A stretch of DNA of 64,000 nucleotides, taken from positions 248,001 through 312,000 of the forward strand of contig OY756139.1 of the NCBI GenBank assembly GCA_963576785.1. The letters run 5' to 3'. Origin of the DNA: Chlorophyllum brunneum. Lineage: Eukaryota > Basidiomycota > Agaricomycetes > Agaricales > Agaricaceae. Made by a program: the position numbers and the translations under genes. The notes beneath the pieces were generated by a model. The model saw only the letters and a list, made by a program, of their open reading frames with translations. It did not search any database and was not told where the DNA came from. Of this stretch, positions 23,964 through 35,840 are shown in pieces. Every line of letters begins with the position of its first letter. Within the stretch, counting starts at the first letter, position 1.

Positions 23964-26294
23964 ATGATGTTTCTACAATCAGGATTTGCTTCTTTCCTCG
24001 TTTTGGCTACAACTGCTTTTGCTTGGGGACATGGTCCAGTGACTAAACTCACCATCGACAACAAGGATATTTCTCCCGATGGGTTCTCTAGAGCGTGAGC
24101 CACTAATTATATTTCTCGTCTGCAACACCTCGTTAACTGCTTGTTAGTGCGTCAGTGGTTAATGGGATGCACCCGGGACCTGTGATCACAGCGAAGAAGG
24201 TCTGTGTTTGCTACTAATTTATCCTCACTGGCAGTCGAGTGAAATTGCATCTCGGTGGTCCGCCAGGGCGACAAATTGAAGATCAACGTCGTTAACCGGC
24301 TTTGGGATCCACAACAACTACGTGGGATGAGCATGGTATGCGACATACATCTTCTACAAAATTCCTGGAGGTCTTACATTCGGACAGCACTGGCATGGTA
24401 TACTCCAGAAGGACACGGTCTCTATGGACGGCAGCGATGGCGTTAGCCAGTGCCCAATTGCTCCCAATAATTCTTTCTTGTATTCCTTCACTGCAGAAAA
24501 CGCAGGGACTCATTGGTATCACTCTCACTTCGGTAGGTAATCGTTATTCTATGTCTCAGAGAAACTCACAACGGCCACAGGGGTCCAATATTGTGACGGT
24601 GTTCGAGGTGCACTGATAGTCTATGATCACTGTGATCCTCACAAGGATCTTTATGATGGTCAGTAAAGTTATTCTGAAGCATTGGTGTTTATCTGATGAT
24701 TGTTTTCCACAGTTGATGATGGTAAGTTAGAAGCCTGTTCGGAGGAGGCTGGACTCTCATTTTGACGTCACACATTATAGAATCGACTATAGTCTCTTTA
24801 ATCGGATGGTAAGGTGCAGAATGCTGTCTTCTATCAAAGCACTCATTTTCGTCTAGGTATCACACCCTTTCAGCTTCGATAGTTGGTATAGCCTCCGGAG
24901 ACAGTACATTAATTAACGGGAAGGGTCGCTTCCCAGGAGGTCCAAACGTTGACTTGGCAGTTATCAACGTTCATAAAGGAAAACGTTATCGTCTCCGGTT
25001 GATTGCCATGTCTTGTGAACCAAACTTCAAATTCTCCATCGATGATCATGACTTGACCGTCATTGAAGCTGACGGTGTAAGCACTAAACCACATACAGTT
25101 GACATGATACAAATCTTCGCTGGTATTTGTTCTCCGTCACCCATCACGAGGACCAACTAATTGAGGATATTAGGTCAACGCTACTCTGTTGTCCTGAACG
25201 CTAATCAGAACGTCGGCAATTATTGGATCCGTGCTTTGCCCAGCTTTGGGTCTAGGAACTTGAATGATACCTTCGAGGACGGAGTCAACTCTGCAATTCT
25301 CAGGTATAAAGGTGCTCGTATCGCCGAACCAACTACCTGCAACAAGACCACGCAAAACAACCTCATCGAAGCGGATTTGCATCCCTTGTCGAATCCAATC
25401 CCACCCGGCGACCCCAATCCTAATGGCGCAGATTATGTGTTCAATATCACCCTGACAGTTGACCTGGTTGCTTTCAAGTACTTGGTAAATGGTGTTGTTT
25501 ACGAGCCTCCCACTGTCCCGGTCCTACTCCAGATCATGAATGGCGCTCGTACTGCTCAGGAATTGCTTCCTCCGGGTTCCGTCTTCGTCGTTGAGAGGAA
25601 CAAGACAGTCCAGGTCAATTTCAACAGTGGCCTCGTTGGCGGCCCCCATCCTTTCCACTTGCATGGTGTAGGTAAATCGTCCTCGAGCAAAGCCCCATCT
25701 GATTTTTTAATATTTTGTAGCATACTTTCAGCGTCATAAGGAGCGCGGATACCGGTCGCTTCAACTTTTTGGATCCCGTTCAACGTGATACAGTCAATCT
25801 CGGTGATACAGTCGGGGACCAGGTTTCCATCCGTTTCAGGACTGACAATCCTGGACCTTGGCTTTTCCATTGGTGAGTCATAAGTTCCTAAATTTACGGG
25901 GTCAATATCTAACAGTGCATCATCCAGCCACATATTTTTCCACTTCGTTGAGTGAGTTACTGTGCATTTGACGCGGAAAGAAGGCCATAGAACTAATATC
26001 CAACAGCGGCCTTGGCTTTATATTCGCAGAAGCGCCCGAGCAGGTATCTTCCTTAAAACCGACACCACCTGGTACGTTGGCTCTACCTCACTTCTGTGAA
26101 GATATTCATGCTCCTTTTCAGCTGAATGGGACCAACTTTGTCCGAACTGGAATGCTGTCCCTGATGCCGAGAAGACCGCTGAGCCTGTTCCGAATACTTC
26201 TGCTTCAGCTGAACCTGTTCCGACTTCTTCTGCTTCAGTTGAACCTGCTCCGACTTCTTCTGCTTCAGCTGATCCTGCTCCAACTTCTGCTTAA
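23964..26294 (+). CDS. laccase 3 (multicopper oxidase) with a repeat tail, 13 exons
   Basis: Predicted secreted laccase of about 561 residues, starting [20 protein letters not shown]. Copper motifs are [24 protein letters not shown] and HCHIFFHFVDGL, with Leu at the axial position and Phe in place of the HCHID Asp, as in laccase 2. The micro-exon is at 24713-24721. In place of GTSxMDG after HWHGILQK it has DTVSMDG. The C-terminus is extended by four imperfect 10-residue repeats of the type [10 protein letters not shown], a Pro/Ser/Thr-rich tail that could be O-glycosylated. Splice sites and frame are intact, with the stop at 26292-26294. Several exon and intron tracts are nearly identical to laccase 2 while others differ clearly, which suggests gene conversion between the two. 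Confidence 0.9.
26179..26292 (+). repeat. 30-base coding minisatellite in the last exon of laccase 3
   Basis: Three full 30-base units (from 26179, 26209 and 26239) and one partial unit code a repeated ten-residue Pro/Ser/Ala-rich tail. Laccase 2 has only the first part of one unit; laccase 4 has a short unrelated tail. Confidence 0.9.
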
Positions 26295-27810
26295 TGAACA
26301 TTTCATTTTCCTAGCGTTTGAGTTTGAGAGAAAGACCGTTTCCCTGTATATTTTTATTTTCAGGTATATATATATGGACACGAACCAGCGCACGAGGTTT
26401 TACGAGATCTATCCCGCCGCGTAAGAAGTCGGGGTGTTCACGAACCTACCTTGCACGTTGGAAATAATAATAAATGGGATACCCCCAAAACACATATGTT
26501 ACGAATCGTGAGAATGTCGTAGGACTTATACCGTCTTTGACCTCCGTTTTTCCGTGATGTTCTTGAAGCGTTTGGGTGCACATGGTACATAAGCGCTTAA
26601 GCGCTAACTTGGTTGCAGTCGAATTCGGGGTTCCCCGAACGGACCGAGTCGGATCACACAATCCCTTGCCTCAACGTCTTTCCAGCAAAAAGAAGATGTA
26701 TTTTGGCCACATCTTTTAGCCAAGGCTGATGCAACGGGGACCGCGACATATATTACGGCAAGAATATCGGTTAATAACCCCTTGTGTTAGGGCACCGCGT
26801 AATTCAATGCCAGCTAGGATCCAGAGGAACAACGTCTCTCATGTAGAGTAGCGAGTATGTCGTCATCCCAAATTTACACTTCCATACTCTGATTCTCACT
26901 TCAAATTGTGTTCTACATTAATCCGTTCTCAGGTCTCAAGCATCAGGGGCCAGTTGTGCCTGGAAAGTAACGCGTCCCCCCTTCTTTTTCGCGAAACCTT
27001 GTGGAAGTTTTCCTGAAACTCCAATCCACCGCTCCCAACTTTAAGCAAGCGCTTGTACGGTGTACATCAATACTCGCCACGGTAACACAATTGACTGCCA
27101 GTTTAGGATGCTCGGGTCGCCAGGGTCTGAGTACCAAGTAGGAACGGGCTATCCTGAAACCTGGGACGTCCTTGAAGCTGGGGAATGGAGGAAAACCCCT
27201 AAAGGTCGGTCCAGGCCCAGAAAGGTGACCGGGTTGCCTTCAAGCTCCGCCAAACTTGGACGGGTGCCGTGTGGATCGACTATTTCTCTATCCGATGCGG
27301 ACCCTCTAGGCTTTGCATGCTGACTGAAGTATCACCCAAAAAATCTCTGTTCCTAGATCCAGACTCTGCAGTCTGGAATCAGTCGTGTCCGCCATCAAGG
27401 AATTTGAAGCCCTCTCTATTTTATACCAAGTAGTCCTGACCAAGTCTACTTGCGTAGTTTGTGTCTCCCGCTGTCGTGCCAGGGATAAGAAATTCTTGAT
27501 TTCGTAGGATTCGGTCCATGCTGGGGTTTTCGAGGTTAACAAGCCCAACATGCAAATAATGGCACGAAGAAGCTGGTTCGACCTCAGGTAGGCAACAAAA
27601 GGGTTCTAGTATCCCCGTATGCCTGCTTCGCGTAGCAAGTCCTAGACCCAGACAGGGCGCGTTCCTGTCGGCTTCTTTGCGTCTTCTCGATTTTGGTATA
27701 AAAGAACCGCTTATTAGTTGGACTTTATCATTCGCATCTTTTCGTTGCCTACTGCGCTCAATTGCTAATTTCTCCTTCCTCCGGCCCGCATAGGCTTTAG
27801 AGTCGAGAGA
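26295..27810. other. intergenic, upstream of laccase 4
   Basis: No gene recognised. I do not see the block A/B repeat here, so laccase 4 appears to have separate upstream DNA. Open frames are short and without family resemblance. Confidence 0.5.
27697..27704 (+). promoter_or_regulatory. TATA box of laccase 4
   Basis: TATAAAAG lies 114 bases upstream of the ATG at 27811. Confidence 0.6.
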
Positions 27811-30071
27811 ATGTTTATTCTTCAGCTACGACTTGCGTCGCTTTTCTTTCTAACCACCATCGCTCTTGCTGCGACGCTTGATACAGTGACTACCTTCACT
27901 GTTGCAAACAAGGATATCTCTCCTGATGGGTTCTCTCGATCGTAAGTCACACACCGCCCATCCACCACATCTTGTAAGATCCTTGGTAGGGCGTCGGTCA
28001 TCAATGGGATACACCCAGGGCCTGTTATCACAGCAACGAAGGTGTGTCGCTGTTCTGCGTTACGGGCTAGATGGGCGTAATGGACATGGACAATCCCCCA
28101 GGGCGACAAGATCAAGATCAACGTGGTTAACCAGCTTTCGGACCCTCACCAACTACGCGGGACAAGCATAGTACGTGTTTAGGTCTTCTACCGAGCATAC
28201 TTGTTCTCATATCTGGAAGCACTGGCATGGTATCCTCCAAACGGGCACTAACTATATGGATGGCACCTCCGGCGTAAATCAATGCCCAATTGCTCCCAAT
28301 AATTCTTTCTTGTATTCCTTCACCGCAGGCGTTGCGGGGACCTATTGGTATCATTCCCATTTCGGTAGGTAGTCGTTGCTCCGTGTTTCAGGGGGACTCA
28401 CGGCCGCCAAAGGGATCCAATACTGCGACGGTGTTCGGGGTGCACTAGTCGTCTATGATCCCAATGACCCCCATAAGGATTTATATGATGGTCAGCAAAG
28501 GTTTCCTGACATCATGTCTATTTTACTAATGATTATGCCTCCCAGTCGACGATGGTAAGCTCCTTCCACACGAAGCTATATCCTCTCCGTTTCATAGAAA
28601 CTCTCGCAGAATCAACTATTATCACGTTGACCGATTGGTAAGGCATCGGGTCCTGCTCAATTAATACGCTCATTCTCGTATAGGTACCATTTATATGCGC
28701 CCTCAATCACTACTATTCCATTCCCAGATAGCACCTTGATCAACGGTAAAGGGCGATACCCGGGGGGTCCCAACGCCGACTTGTCTATTATAAATGTCCA
28801 CCACGGAAAGCGTTATCGCTTCCGCCTATTCTCAATGTCCTGTTATCCGAATTTCGCATTCTCCATCGACGGTCACGACTTGACTGTCATCGAAGCTGAT
28901 GAAACAGAAGCACAACCCCACACCGTAAACACTATACAGATTTTTGCCGGTACTTTTCTTCAGCCACTTATTACGAGGACTAACTAATCGGGGAAAATAG
29001 CTCAACGTTACTCTTTCATTCTGAACGCCAACCAGGACGTCGATAATTATTGGATCCGTGCTTTACCAAATGTTGGAGGAAATGGCCTGAATACTACATT
29101 TGCGAATGGACTCAACTCTGCTATCCTCAGATATAAAGGTGCACCAATCGCCGACCCTACGACCTCCAAGCAGACTACAACAAACATGCTCAACGAAGGT
29201 GATCTGCATCCCTTGTCAACCATACCCCCCCCTGGCGAAGACAACCCCAACGGAGCGGACTATGTGTTCAATATGACCATGGCATTCGACAGGCCTACTT
29301 TCACGTTCAGCATGAATGGCGTCAGTTTCGTGCCTCCGACTGTCCCAGTCATACTCCAGATCTTGAGTGGCGCTCGTACTGCCCAGGAACTCCTTCCTGC
29401 AGGTTCCGTCTATGTCGTTGAGAGGAACAAAACTGTCCAGGTCAACCTGCCCAGTGGACTCATTGCTGGTCCCCATCCATTCCACCTGCACGGTGTAAGT
29501 GACTACACAGCACAACACCACGCACAACCATATTGATGACAAGTTATCTGGCTCTCTTTATACTTTATAGCATACCTTTACCGTCATGAAGAGTGCTGAT
29601 ACTGGTCACTTTAACTTCGTGGACCCCATCAGGCGTGATACCGTCAGTGCCGGTGGGACTGTAGGCGACTTTGTTTCCATCCGTTTCAGGACCGACAACC
29701 CTGGGCCTTGGATTATGCACTGGTAGGTTGTGTCCGTGTACACTCCCCATTAAACTACAAAGTAGCTAATCCATCTCCTCTCCCAGCCACATTGATTTCC
29801 ACCTTGAAAAGTTAGTTGCACCCCCGCACCCAGTTCTGATACACACTAATAACCTAACAGAGGCCTTGCCATCGTATTCGCAGAGGCACCTGAGGATACC
29901 GATCAAAGTTTCAACCCAGTACCACCCTGTGAGTGGGGTTTCCCTTCCCTCAATCAAAAATATTCACGCTACTGTTTAGCCGAATGGGAACAACTCTGCC
30001 CAACTTGGGATGCTCTTCCTGATGACGTTAAGGGCGCTTCAATTGTTCCTAGTCCGACGGCGTCTGCTTAA
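27811..30071 (+). CDS. laccase 4 (multicopper oxidase), 13 exons
   Basis: Predicted secreted laccase of about 535 residues with signal peptide [20 protein letters not shown]. Copper motifs are [24 protein letters not shown] and the canonical [12 protein letters not shown] with Leu at the axial position. It is the only one of the four with the standard HCHID Asp, so it looks closest to the ancestral catalytic form. Exon structure and the 9-base micro-exon (28546-28554) match the others. The tail ends IVPSPTASA; the stop is TAA at 30069-30071. No frame break was found. It is the last gene before the NTPase fragments and the transposon nest. Confidence 0.9.
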
Positions 30072-30253
30072 TAACTTCCCCCAGCCACATATCCGTTAGT
30101 GGCCCTTCCGATGACCTTGCTATCATCTTAGATAATAAAATCCAATTATTGTGCTCACCTATTCTGTGTGACGTGAAGGAGCAACTCTCGATTGCGATCA
30201 TTCTTTGAGTCGGGTTTGTTTCCATACCTGCCAACAGCGCAAGCCCACAGAGG

Positions 30254-30502
30254 GTGCTCCAAAGAGAACACCCGAACTACCTCCCTACCGTCAGCTCACA
30301 GTCGAGAAATTCAACGAAGCTGCCGGAGCCTCACATCACGTCGTTCTTCTCCGTTGACGAAGTCATACCATCATATGAGAAACAAGAGATCAAGGTCGAT
30401 TCAAATGAAGTCTGTGAAGACGTCGAACGCTTCCTCCGCAGCGAGCTGAAGAGGATCCAGATGAAATCGCCCGCATTCAAAGATCTCCGACAGTGGCCTT
30501 GA
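30254..30502 (+). pseudogene. NACHT/STAND NTPase fragment (part 1)
   Basis: An open stretch with the motif KLPEPHITSFF, close to the SRPEPHI segment of fungal NACHT NTPases, followed by EDVERFLRSELKRIQ, which fits the helix after the NTPase core. There is no ATG, P-loop or Walker B in the window. Recognition rests on short motif memory and is moderate. It is probably a relic of an incompatibility-type or innate-immunity-like NTPase gene, common in Agaricomycetes. Confidence 0.45.
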
Positions 30503-31047
30503 AGGTGATTCAACGTTCTTCCCCTAGAGAAGGGGCTTGCAAGTTCGGTCAAGGTCGGTGCGATCGCGTTCGTCGAGTGCGGGCTTCGGTCCAACGTTGT
30601 TCACAAGGTCCCGGAGGGTACGAAGTCAGAGAATAAACTTATCAGGAGATCGAGTATAGGTATGGGGAGAGATGACAATATGAGATGTAAAACAGTCGAG
30701 AAGGGGCCACCCAAAACAAGCTGTCGTTCCCCTCCTCGAAGCGGTCCTTTTATACCACTACGTAGCCAGTCCATCGTATCTAATCAGTGCTACAGAGGCA
30801 AAAAAAATCGAACAAGAATGAGCGGAGAAAGGTTTGTTTAAGGATATATGAAGGAAAGTAGGTTTTTTAGAATTAAGATCTCATAAGTACACACGAAACA
30901 CACGAAACCCGAGACTAGAGAAACCGGCGATGAATAGTGTAGTAGATCCTTGGCACATTGGTTGTTTGAGGTAGATGGGGCGCCGTTACGCTAGCGGTAC
31001 CCGCTGTATAGGCTGGTCAGGGGCGTGTATCGGAGCCGTCGTCCACT
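30503..31047. other. no gene recognised
   Basis: Sequence between the two NTPase fragments, with no coding stretch that joins them. A TATA-like tract and A-rich runs lie near 30740-30900. Confidence 0.4.
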
Positions 31048-32374
31048 GACAGAAGCTGTCAGCGTAGTGTTGATGTGTGGGCATCGAGCTTATGGAAGAG
31101 GGAAATTGGTTGCAATTTCGTGAATAACCATCCGCCTGCCTTCACAGCCTACGGAACATGATTTTTTACAATTGGCTTATGCTTCGAAGGAGTTATTTGT
31201 CTATGCCTCCACCATGGTCAAGTTTATCGATGATCCAGCCTATGGTGACCCAGCTTTACAGCTCAAGCAGGTGCTAGAAATCATTGATACCAATCCAAAG
31301 TGGCTTGTGGAGGGAAAACCCCATCTGATGGTGCTCCTTGATACACTGTACTGAAAAGAAGATAGTTCACTGGGTTTGCAAGCATGTCAGTGTCCATCTG
31401 ACATTGAGGCTTTGATCCAAGGAAGACAAAGAGGAATAGAGATGTGTGGAGAAGCAAGAAGGTAGAGTGGTAAAGTGGGTTATCAAAGCAAGACATTTAC
31501 AGGCCTTTGGGAGGCATAGGAGGGAGTAGAAATTGACTTAGTATTTTTTCACTGATTTTTGTAGATGAAATACATTTGTACTTATATGAAAATTGATGTC
31601 TACCCTACTAAGACCTTGTACATAGTCTGTACACACTGTATAAATATTTTTGAATAGAAAATTTGAGTCTGAAAGAGTCTGAACTAGAGGTTATGGAGAA
31701 ATTATATAGAGAGAATGAAATAGTACATAACAGATTGAAAGTTTTGATATTTTTGGAAGTAATTATTCCTACACATCCAGGGACTTGAATTATTGAGAGG
31801 ATACTGGCTGGTACAGTGAGTGGAGAGCAATGTTGGGGTGAAGAATGAGATAGTAAGCCCTGAAGGCCTTTGCCCTTTTACAGTCTGTACAGATTAATAC
31901 CTATCTTGTTGGCATTTAAACCTTTAAGTACTCAGCCTTATTTTTCATTTATTGGGTGGATAGAGTATCATAAGTACATGTATGGAGAAGGCTAGTGGGA
32001 GAAGGAAGATGGATAACCATTTTGCAAGACTAGCCATTGTCTGATCTCCACAATACAACTAGATCCTTTCTAGAATTCCTCCTAATGCTATGACTAACAC
32101 CAGAAAGTTGCTTCTTCTATTGTTTGATGGTTTGGGGCTCTTGAACTCATCATGGAAGAGTATGACAGCAGTATGACAGCAATGTGCAATTGGCTGGGAA
32201 TGATAAAGAATGCCACTTACAGTACTACATATCATCTCTGCTCTATTCTTGATATTCCTGATCCAGATAATGCTAGTGTGAAGATGGGTGAATGGTTACT
32301 CATGAAATTGCTCCCATTACCCTCTTCTATAAAGAATGCCACCCACTGATCAGCACATACTGACAGCTTCTGTC
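31048..32374. mobile_element. possible inverted-repeat-bounded element
   Basis: A 33-base sequence at 31048-31080 (core GACAGAAGCTGTCAG) recurs inverted at 32342-32374 with the same core and a similar second half. The 1.33-kb unit starts at the edge of the AT-rich zone and contains an NTPase fragment (31172-31354) and a short open frame (32152-32349) with no recognised domain. I could not find a matching target-site duplication. It may be a non-autonomous DNA transposon or two oppositely oriented repeat ends. Confidence 0.35.
31172..31354 (+). pseudogene. NACHT/STAND NTPase fragment (part 2)
   Basis: The frame reads AYASKELFVYASTMVKFIDD, then DPALQLKQVLEI and LLDTLY. This is the LFIYAATAVRFI...DPxxQL...LDxLY segment that follows the NTPase core in fungal NACHT proteins. 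It begins without an ATG and stops at TGA, with no ATPase motifs nearby. Together with 30254-30502 it suggests a broken NACHT gene or a captured piece of one. Confidence 0.6.
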
Positions 32375-33110
32375 GGTCAACAACAACTTCAACACATGCC
32401 CCTAGCTAGTCTATTCAGTGGATACTACTAGTGTAATGGCACTCTGACTATGCCAGACACTATATATGCCAAGAATTACTGTACCATTCACTACCAACAT
32501 TTCAAGTCTCTCTAACCTTAGGTTTCATACACTCTTAGGCAATTTCAATTCTAAAAACTAGACCTTTCTTTATAATTTGTTAAAGAATATATATTTTGCT
32601 TACTCTCATTTGATTTTTCAGACCTTGTAGTACAGATTAGATATGATAAACTAGTAGAAAAGTAGTATATAAGGGTTTTTTTGAGAACAGGAAGAGGCAG
32701 CTTGCTCAGAGATTATATTGACTTTATAATATATTTCTCATTCAAATTTTACTTCTCTCTCTCTCTCTCACAGAACCAGTCACTTCTGTCTTGACCCTGG
32801 CCCAGTTCTAAGCTAGGGCAATATGTATCAACAGAATCTAACCTGTAAATTGTATCAAAGAAGAACTACTTCTTGGTTCCAACTCTAATATCAGTATATA
32901 CTAAAGTTATTACTCTGAATGAGCCTGTACTTTTAATGAGTAAGTTTATTAAACTCAGAGAGCAATAAGAGAGCTTAGCAATTAAGATCTTATGTTCACA
33001 ATATTGTTCAGATAAAGGCTTATATTAAGTCTCCACCTAACCAAGTAGAAACAATAGTTTCTACATAGTAGTTTTAATATTACAACCAACATCCCTTCTT
33101 GATCTCTCCC
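32375..33110. other. AT-rich, CpG-poor repeat-like sequence
   Basis: No gene recognised. A CT dinucleotide run lies near 32757-32770. It is probably the remains of older repeats into which copia-A landed. Confidence 0.4.
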
Positions 33111-33555
33111 TGTTGTCATTTGTACTTTCTAAGCTGCATTCCATGTGACTAGCTCTTTAGTATATTATTCATCTAAATATTTGTCATTGAGGCTGCACCT
33201 TCTGACTCATATTATGCACCTCTTACTCATGTATTTCATGAGCTGACTAATCACTGTCACTCCAATTATGCTACTGGACACTACTAATGATATTGCAGTG
33301 TTTCAAGGGACTCCATAGTCATTACTGGCTCATTATGTATAGTTATTACTTGTAGGTCTTAGGGTTTGCTACCCAAACACTTAGTATATAAAGTAGCATG
33401 TATTTCCTTATGTTTTCCTTAGATAATCTACTTGATTTCTATCCTTGCTCTACTTGACTTAACAACAACTCACTTAGTTCCTTAACATTTTAACTAACCA
33501 CTATTAGTAAGTCAGATTATCCATCTGTCACTGTGTACTACTATACTGGAAAACA
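33111..33555 (+). repeat. copia-A 5' LTR
   Basis: Begins TGTTGTCAT and ends AAAACA. It carries a TATATAAA box near 33387 and pairs with 40271-40715. Confidence 0.75.
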
Positions 33556-34085
33556 GATTATAGAGCCCAGATTGCCTGCTCCTCATGCACTATGACTGGC
33601 TGCAAGTGGGTTGTAAATAGGCTGATCTGACCAGTCCTGTAGAACATGGTCTTTCTAGCCTATCTCTTCAATACAACTTGATTGTTTCATGCTCTATACA
33701 GGCTTCTATATATAGGTTCATAGCTTGAACAGTGCAGTGGTGCAGATTTGATTGCCCACAAATTTGATTGCTAATTACATCCATTTTTAGACTATAATGT
33801 CTTCTCCCATTTCTGTAGTACTTGGCTTAACCCATTCCCTCTAGTACTGCCAATTTTACTGAGTGGGCAGACTAGATACAGGATACCCTTACCTTAGTCT
33901 CTGCCAATAGCACTCTGATCCTCGGCAATGAGTATCTGCTGATATCCTTGTTACAAATACATATTCTTGTCCCTGCCTATGTTATCCTCCTACCTCCTAC
34001 AGGCTAGGTGGCAATTGAACATGCTGTACATGTCTGACTTTACCAGATTGTATACTCAATCATTAAGAGTAAACTTTCTGCTGAG

Positions 34086-34683
34086 ATGATCAAAGGAAAC
34101 CTTCCTGACATCAATAGTATGTGGCTGTATCTTTATGTCATATATGGCATGGAGTCTGTTTCTAGTCTATATTCAAAGTATATTGAGATGATTCACTTCT
34201 GTCTCCATCTGAATGAGAACCCCTCTGGCCCAATTGCCAAGCTTACTGTTCTCTATGAACAGCTTGATACTAGTGGCAATTGTACCATTCCAGAGATCAT
34301 CAAAGCAATGACTTTTCTTTCTGATATTTCCAATATATGGAATATCATCACTCCATTCCTCACAGTAGATACCCAGATCTTGGCCATCACCTTCATGTTA
34401 GTCTGAGGAGCCATTATGAACTACTGGTCAACACTTAAGGCAAACCAGTTGGTCAATAAGTTTTCTAGTGTCAAACCACAAGATATACCCCCATGTTATC
34501 AGGGGTAGTAGCAGCAGTATAGTCCCCCACAAAAACAGTAGTAGCAAGGGCAGCAGTCACATCCTCAGTAGTAGCAGCAACAGTGACCTCTGTAGTAGTA
34601 GTAGCACCAACAGCAGCCTCAAGAGGAAGAAAAGAAGAAGAAGAGACAATGTGGAACAAGGGATAGCAGTAAAGGCCAAGTAA
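34086..34683 (+). pseudogene. copia-A gag remnant
   Basis: The first open part (34086-34406) has the helical character of a copia Gag. The following stretch, read in the original frame, is a glutamine-rich run in which many CAG codons have become TAG. Other frames are open there only because of the trinucleotide character. No zinc knuckle survives. Confidence 0.5.
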
Positions 34684-35429
34684 ATGAGGTCAATACTAGG
34701 TAACCAACTCCCTCCAGAAATAATGCTAGGCAACTGGCTTACACAATGGACTCTGTCAACTTTAGCTTTGCCAAGTTGACAACTGAACCAAAGAAGAGTA
34801 CTTGTAGTCTTATCACTGAGGTATGATCCTCTGCCCCTCTTGCTCCTTTCTTTCTCTAGCAGATGACAAATCCAACTGAGAAGAAAACTCAGGATCCCTG
34901 GTGCCATCCATCTCTATATGTGGCTGCCAAGGCAAAAGTCTTGAATCTTTATAAGAAACACATAGGAAAAACTCCCATTCTCTGATTGGCCTCTCCTTCA
35001 ACCTCTTTGGTGCTATACTAGCTGCCAAACTAGTTGTGAGTATTCCCACCCCAACCATCATCAAGATTGACAAAGATGCAGTGTCCATAGGATCTGAGAA
35101 CAAGAATTACTCAGACAAAGCAATGGCAGGTAAGCTAAGACTTGCTAGCTCTTCACACAAATCTGAAGATTGCTGCAGATATCTCATACATGTCACTGAT
35201 GTCCGGGGAGACTCTCACCTGAGTGTATAGAGTGCAATCTCAGCCAATGTAGAATCTTGGATTAGTAGTCTAACTAAATATGAACATGTAAATAAATATG
35301 CACAATTATATACTTCAGAAATACATATTTCTCCTCTTTTCTCAAGAGTGAAGAACATGTGTGAAATAACACATAGCTGCAATAGCACATGTGGATGCAT
35401 GATGAATAGGTGACCTTGTAAAATAAGCA

Positions 35430-35840
35430 ATGAATGGCTTTTGGACTCTGGTGCCTTCCACAATGTTACTCCAAACAAGAGGGATTTAGTTAATATTGTC
35501 AAAGGTTATTCTTTTGGATTAGGACAAATTGCAGATAGATCCACACTTTCTATTGGATCCTATGGCACTATCTATTTAGAGACAGAAGTAAGACTTGAGT
35601 TTAGCAAAGTTCAGTAGCATACTTTGCACCTTTGCCTGGTATATTATATACTTTGTACCTTTGCCTGGTATATTATATACTGAAGTTAGATATGAGACTT
35701 CTCTCAACTGGATCCATCACAGATAAAACCAGTTTGATTGCAGAAATGTCAAATGGGAAGACCATCATTTGTGATGTTTGTGGTAAACCCTATCTGAGTG
35801 GATATTATTGCCAGGGGTGTTACGGATTTGGCTACTAAGG
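35430..35840 (+). pseudogene. copia-A protease remnant
   Basis: NEWLLDSGAFHNVTPNK contains the DSG active site of a retroviral-type aspartic protease in copia context. The segment ...LDMRLLSTGSITDKTSL... follows, as expected before the integrase zinc region. Stops and a small duplication near 35626-35685 break the frame. Confidence 0.6.

Noticed and set aside
26446..27551. Minus-strand open frames between laccases 3 and 4
   Set aside because: Short, without introns that would join them, and without any recognised domain.
34468..34659. Ser-rich or Thr/Ala-rich small proteins on both strands
   Set aside because: These are frame shadows of a mutated CAG/CAA repeat in copia-A gag.
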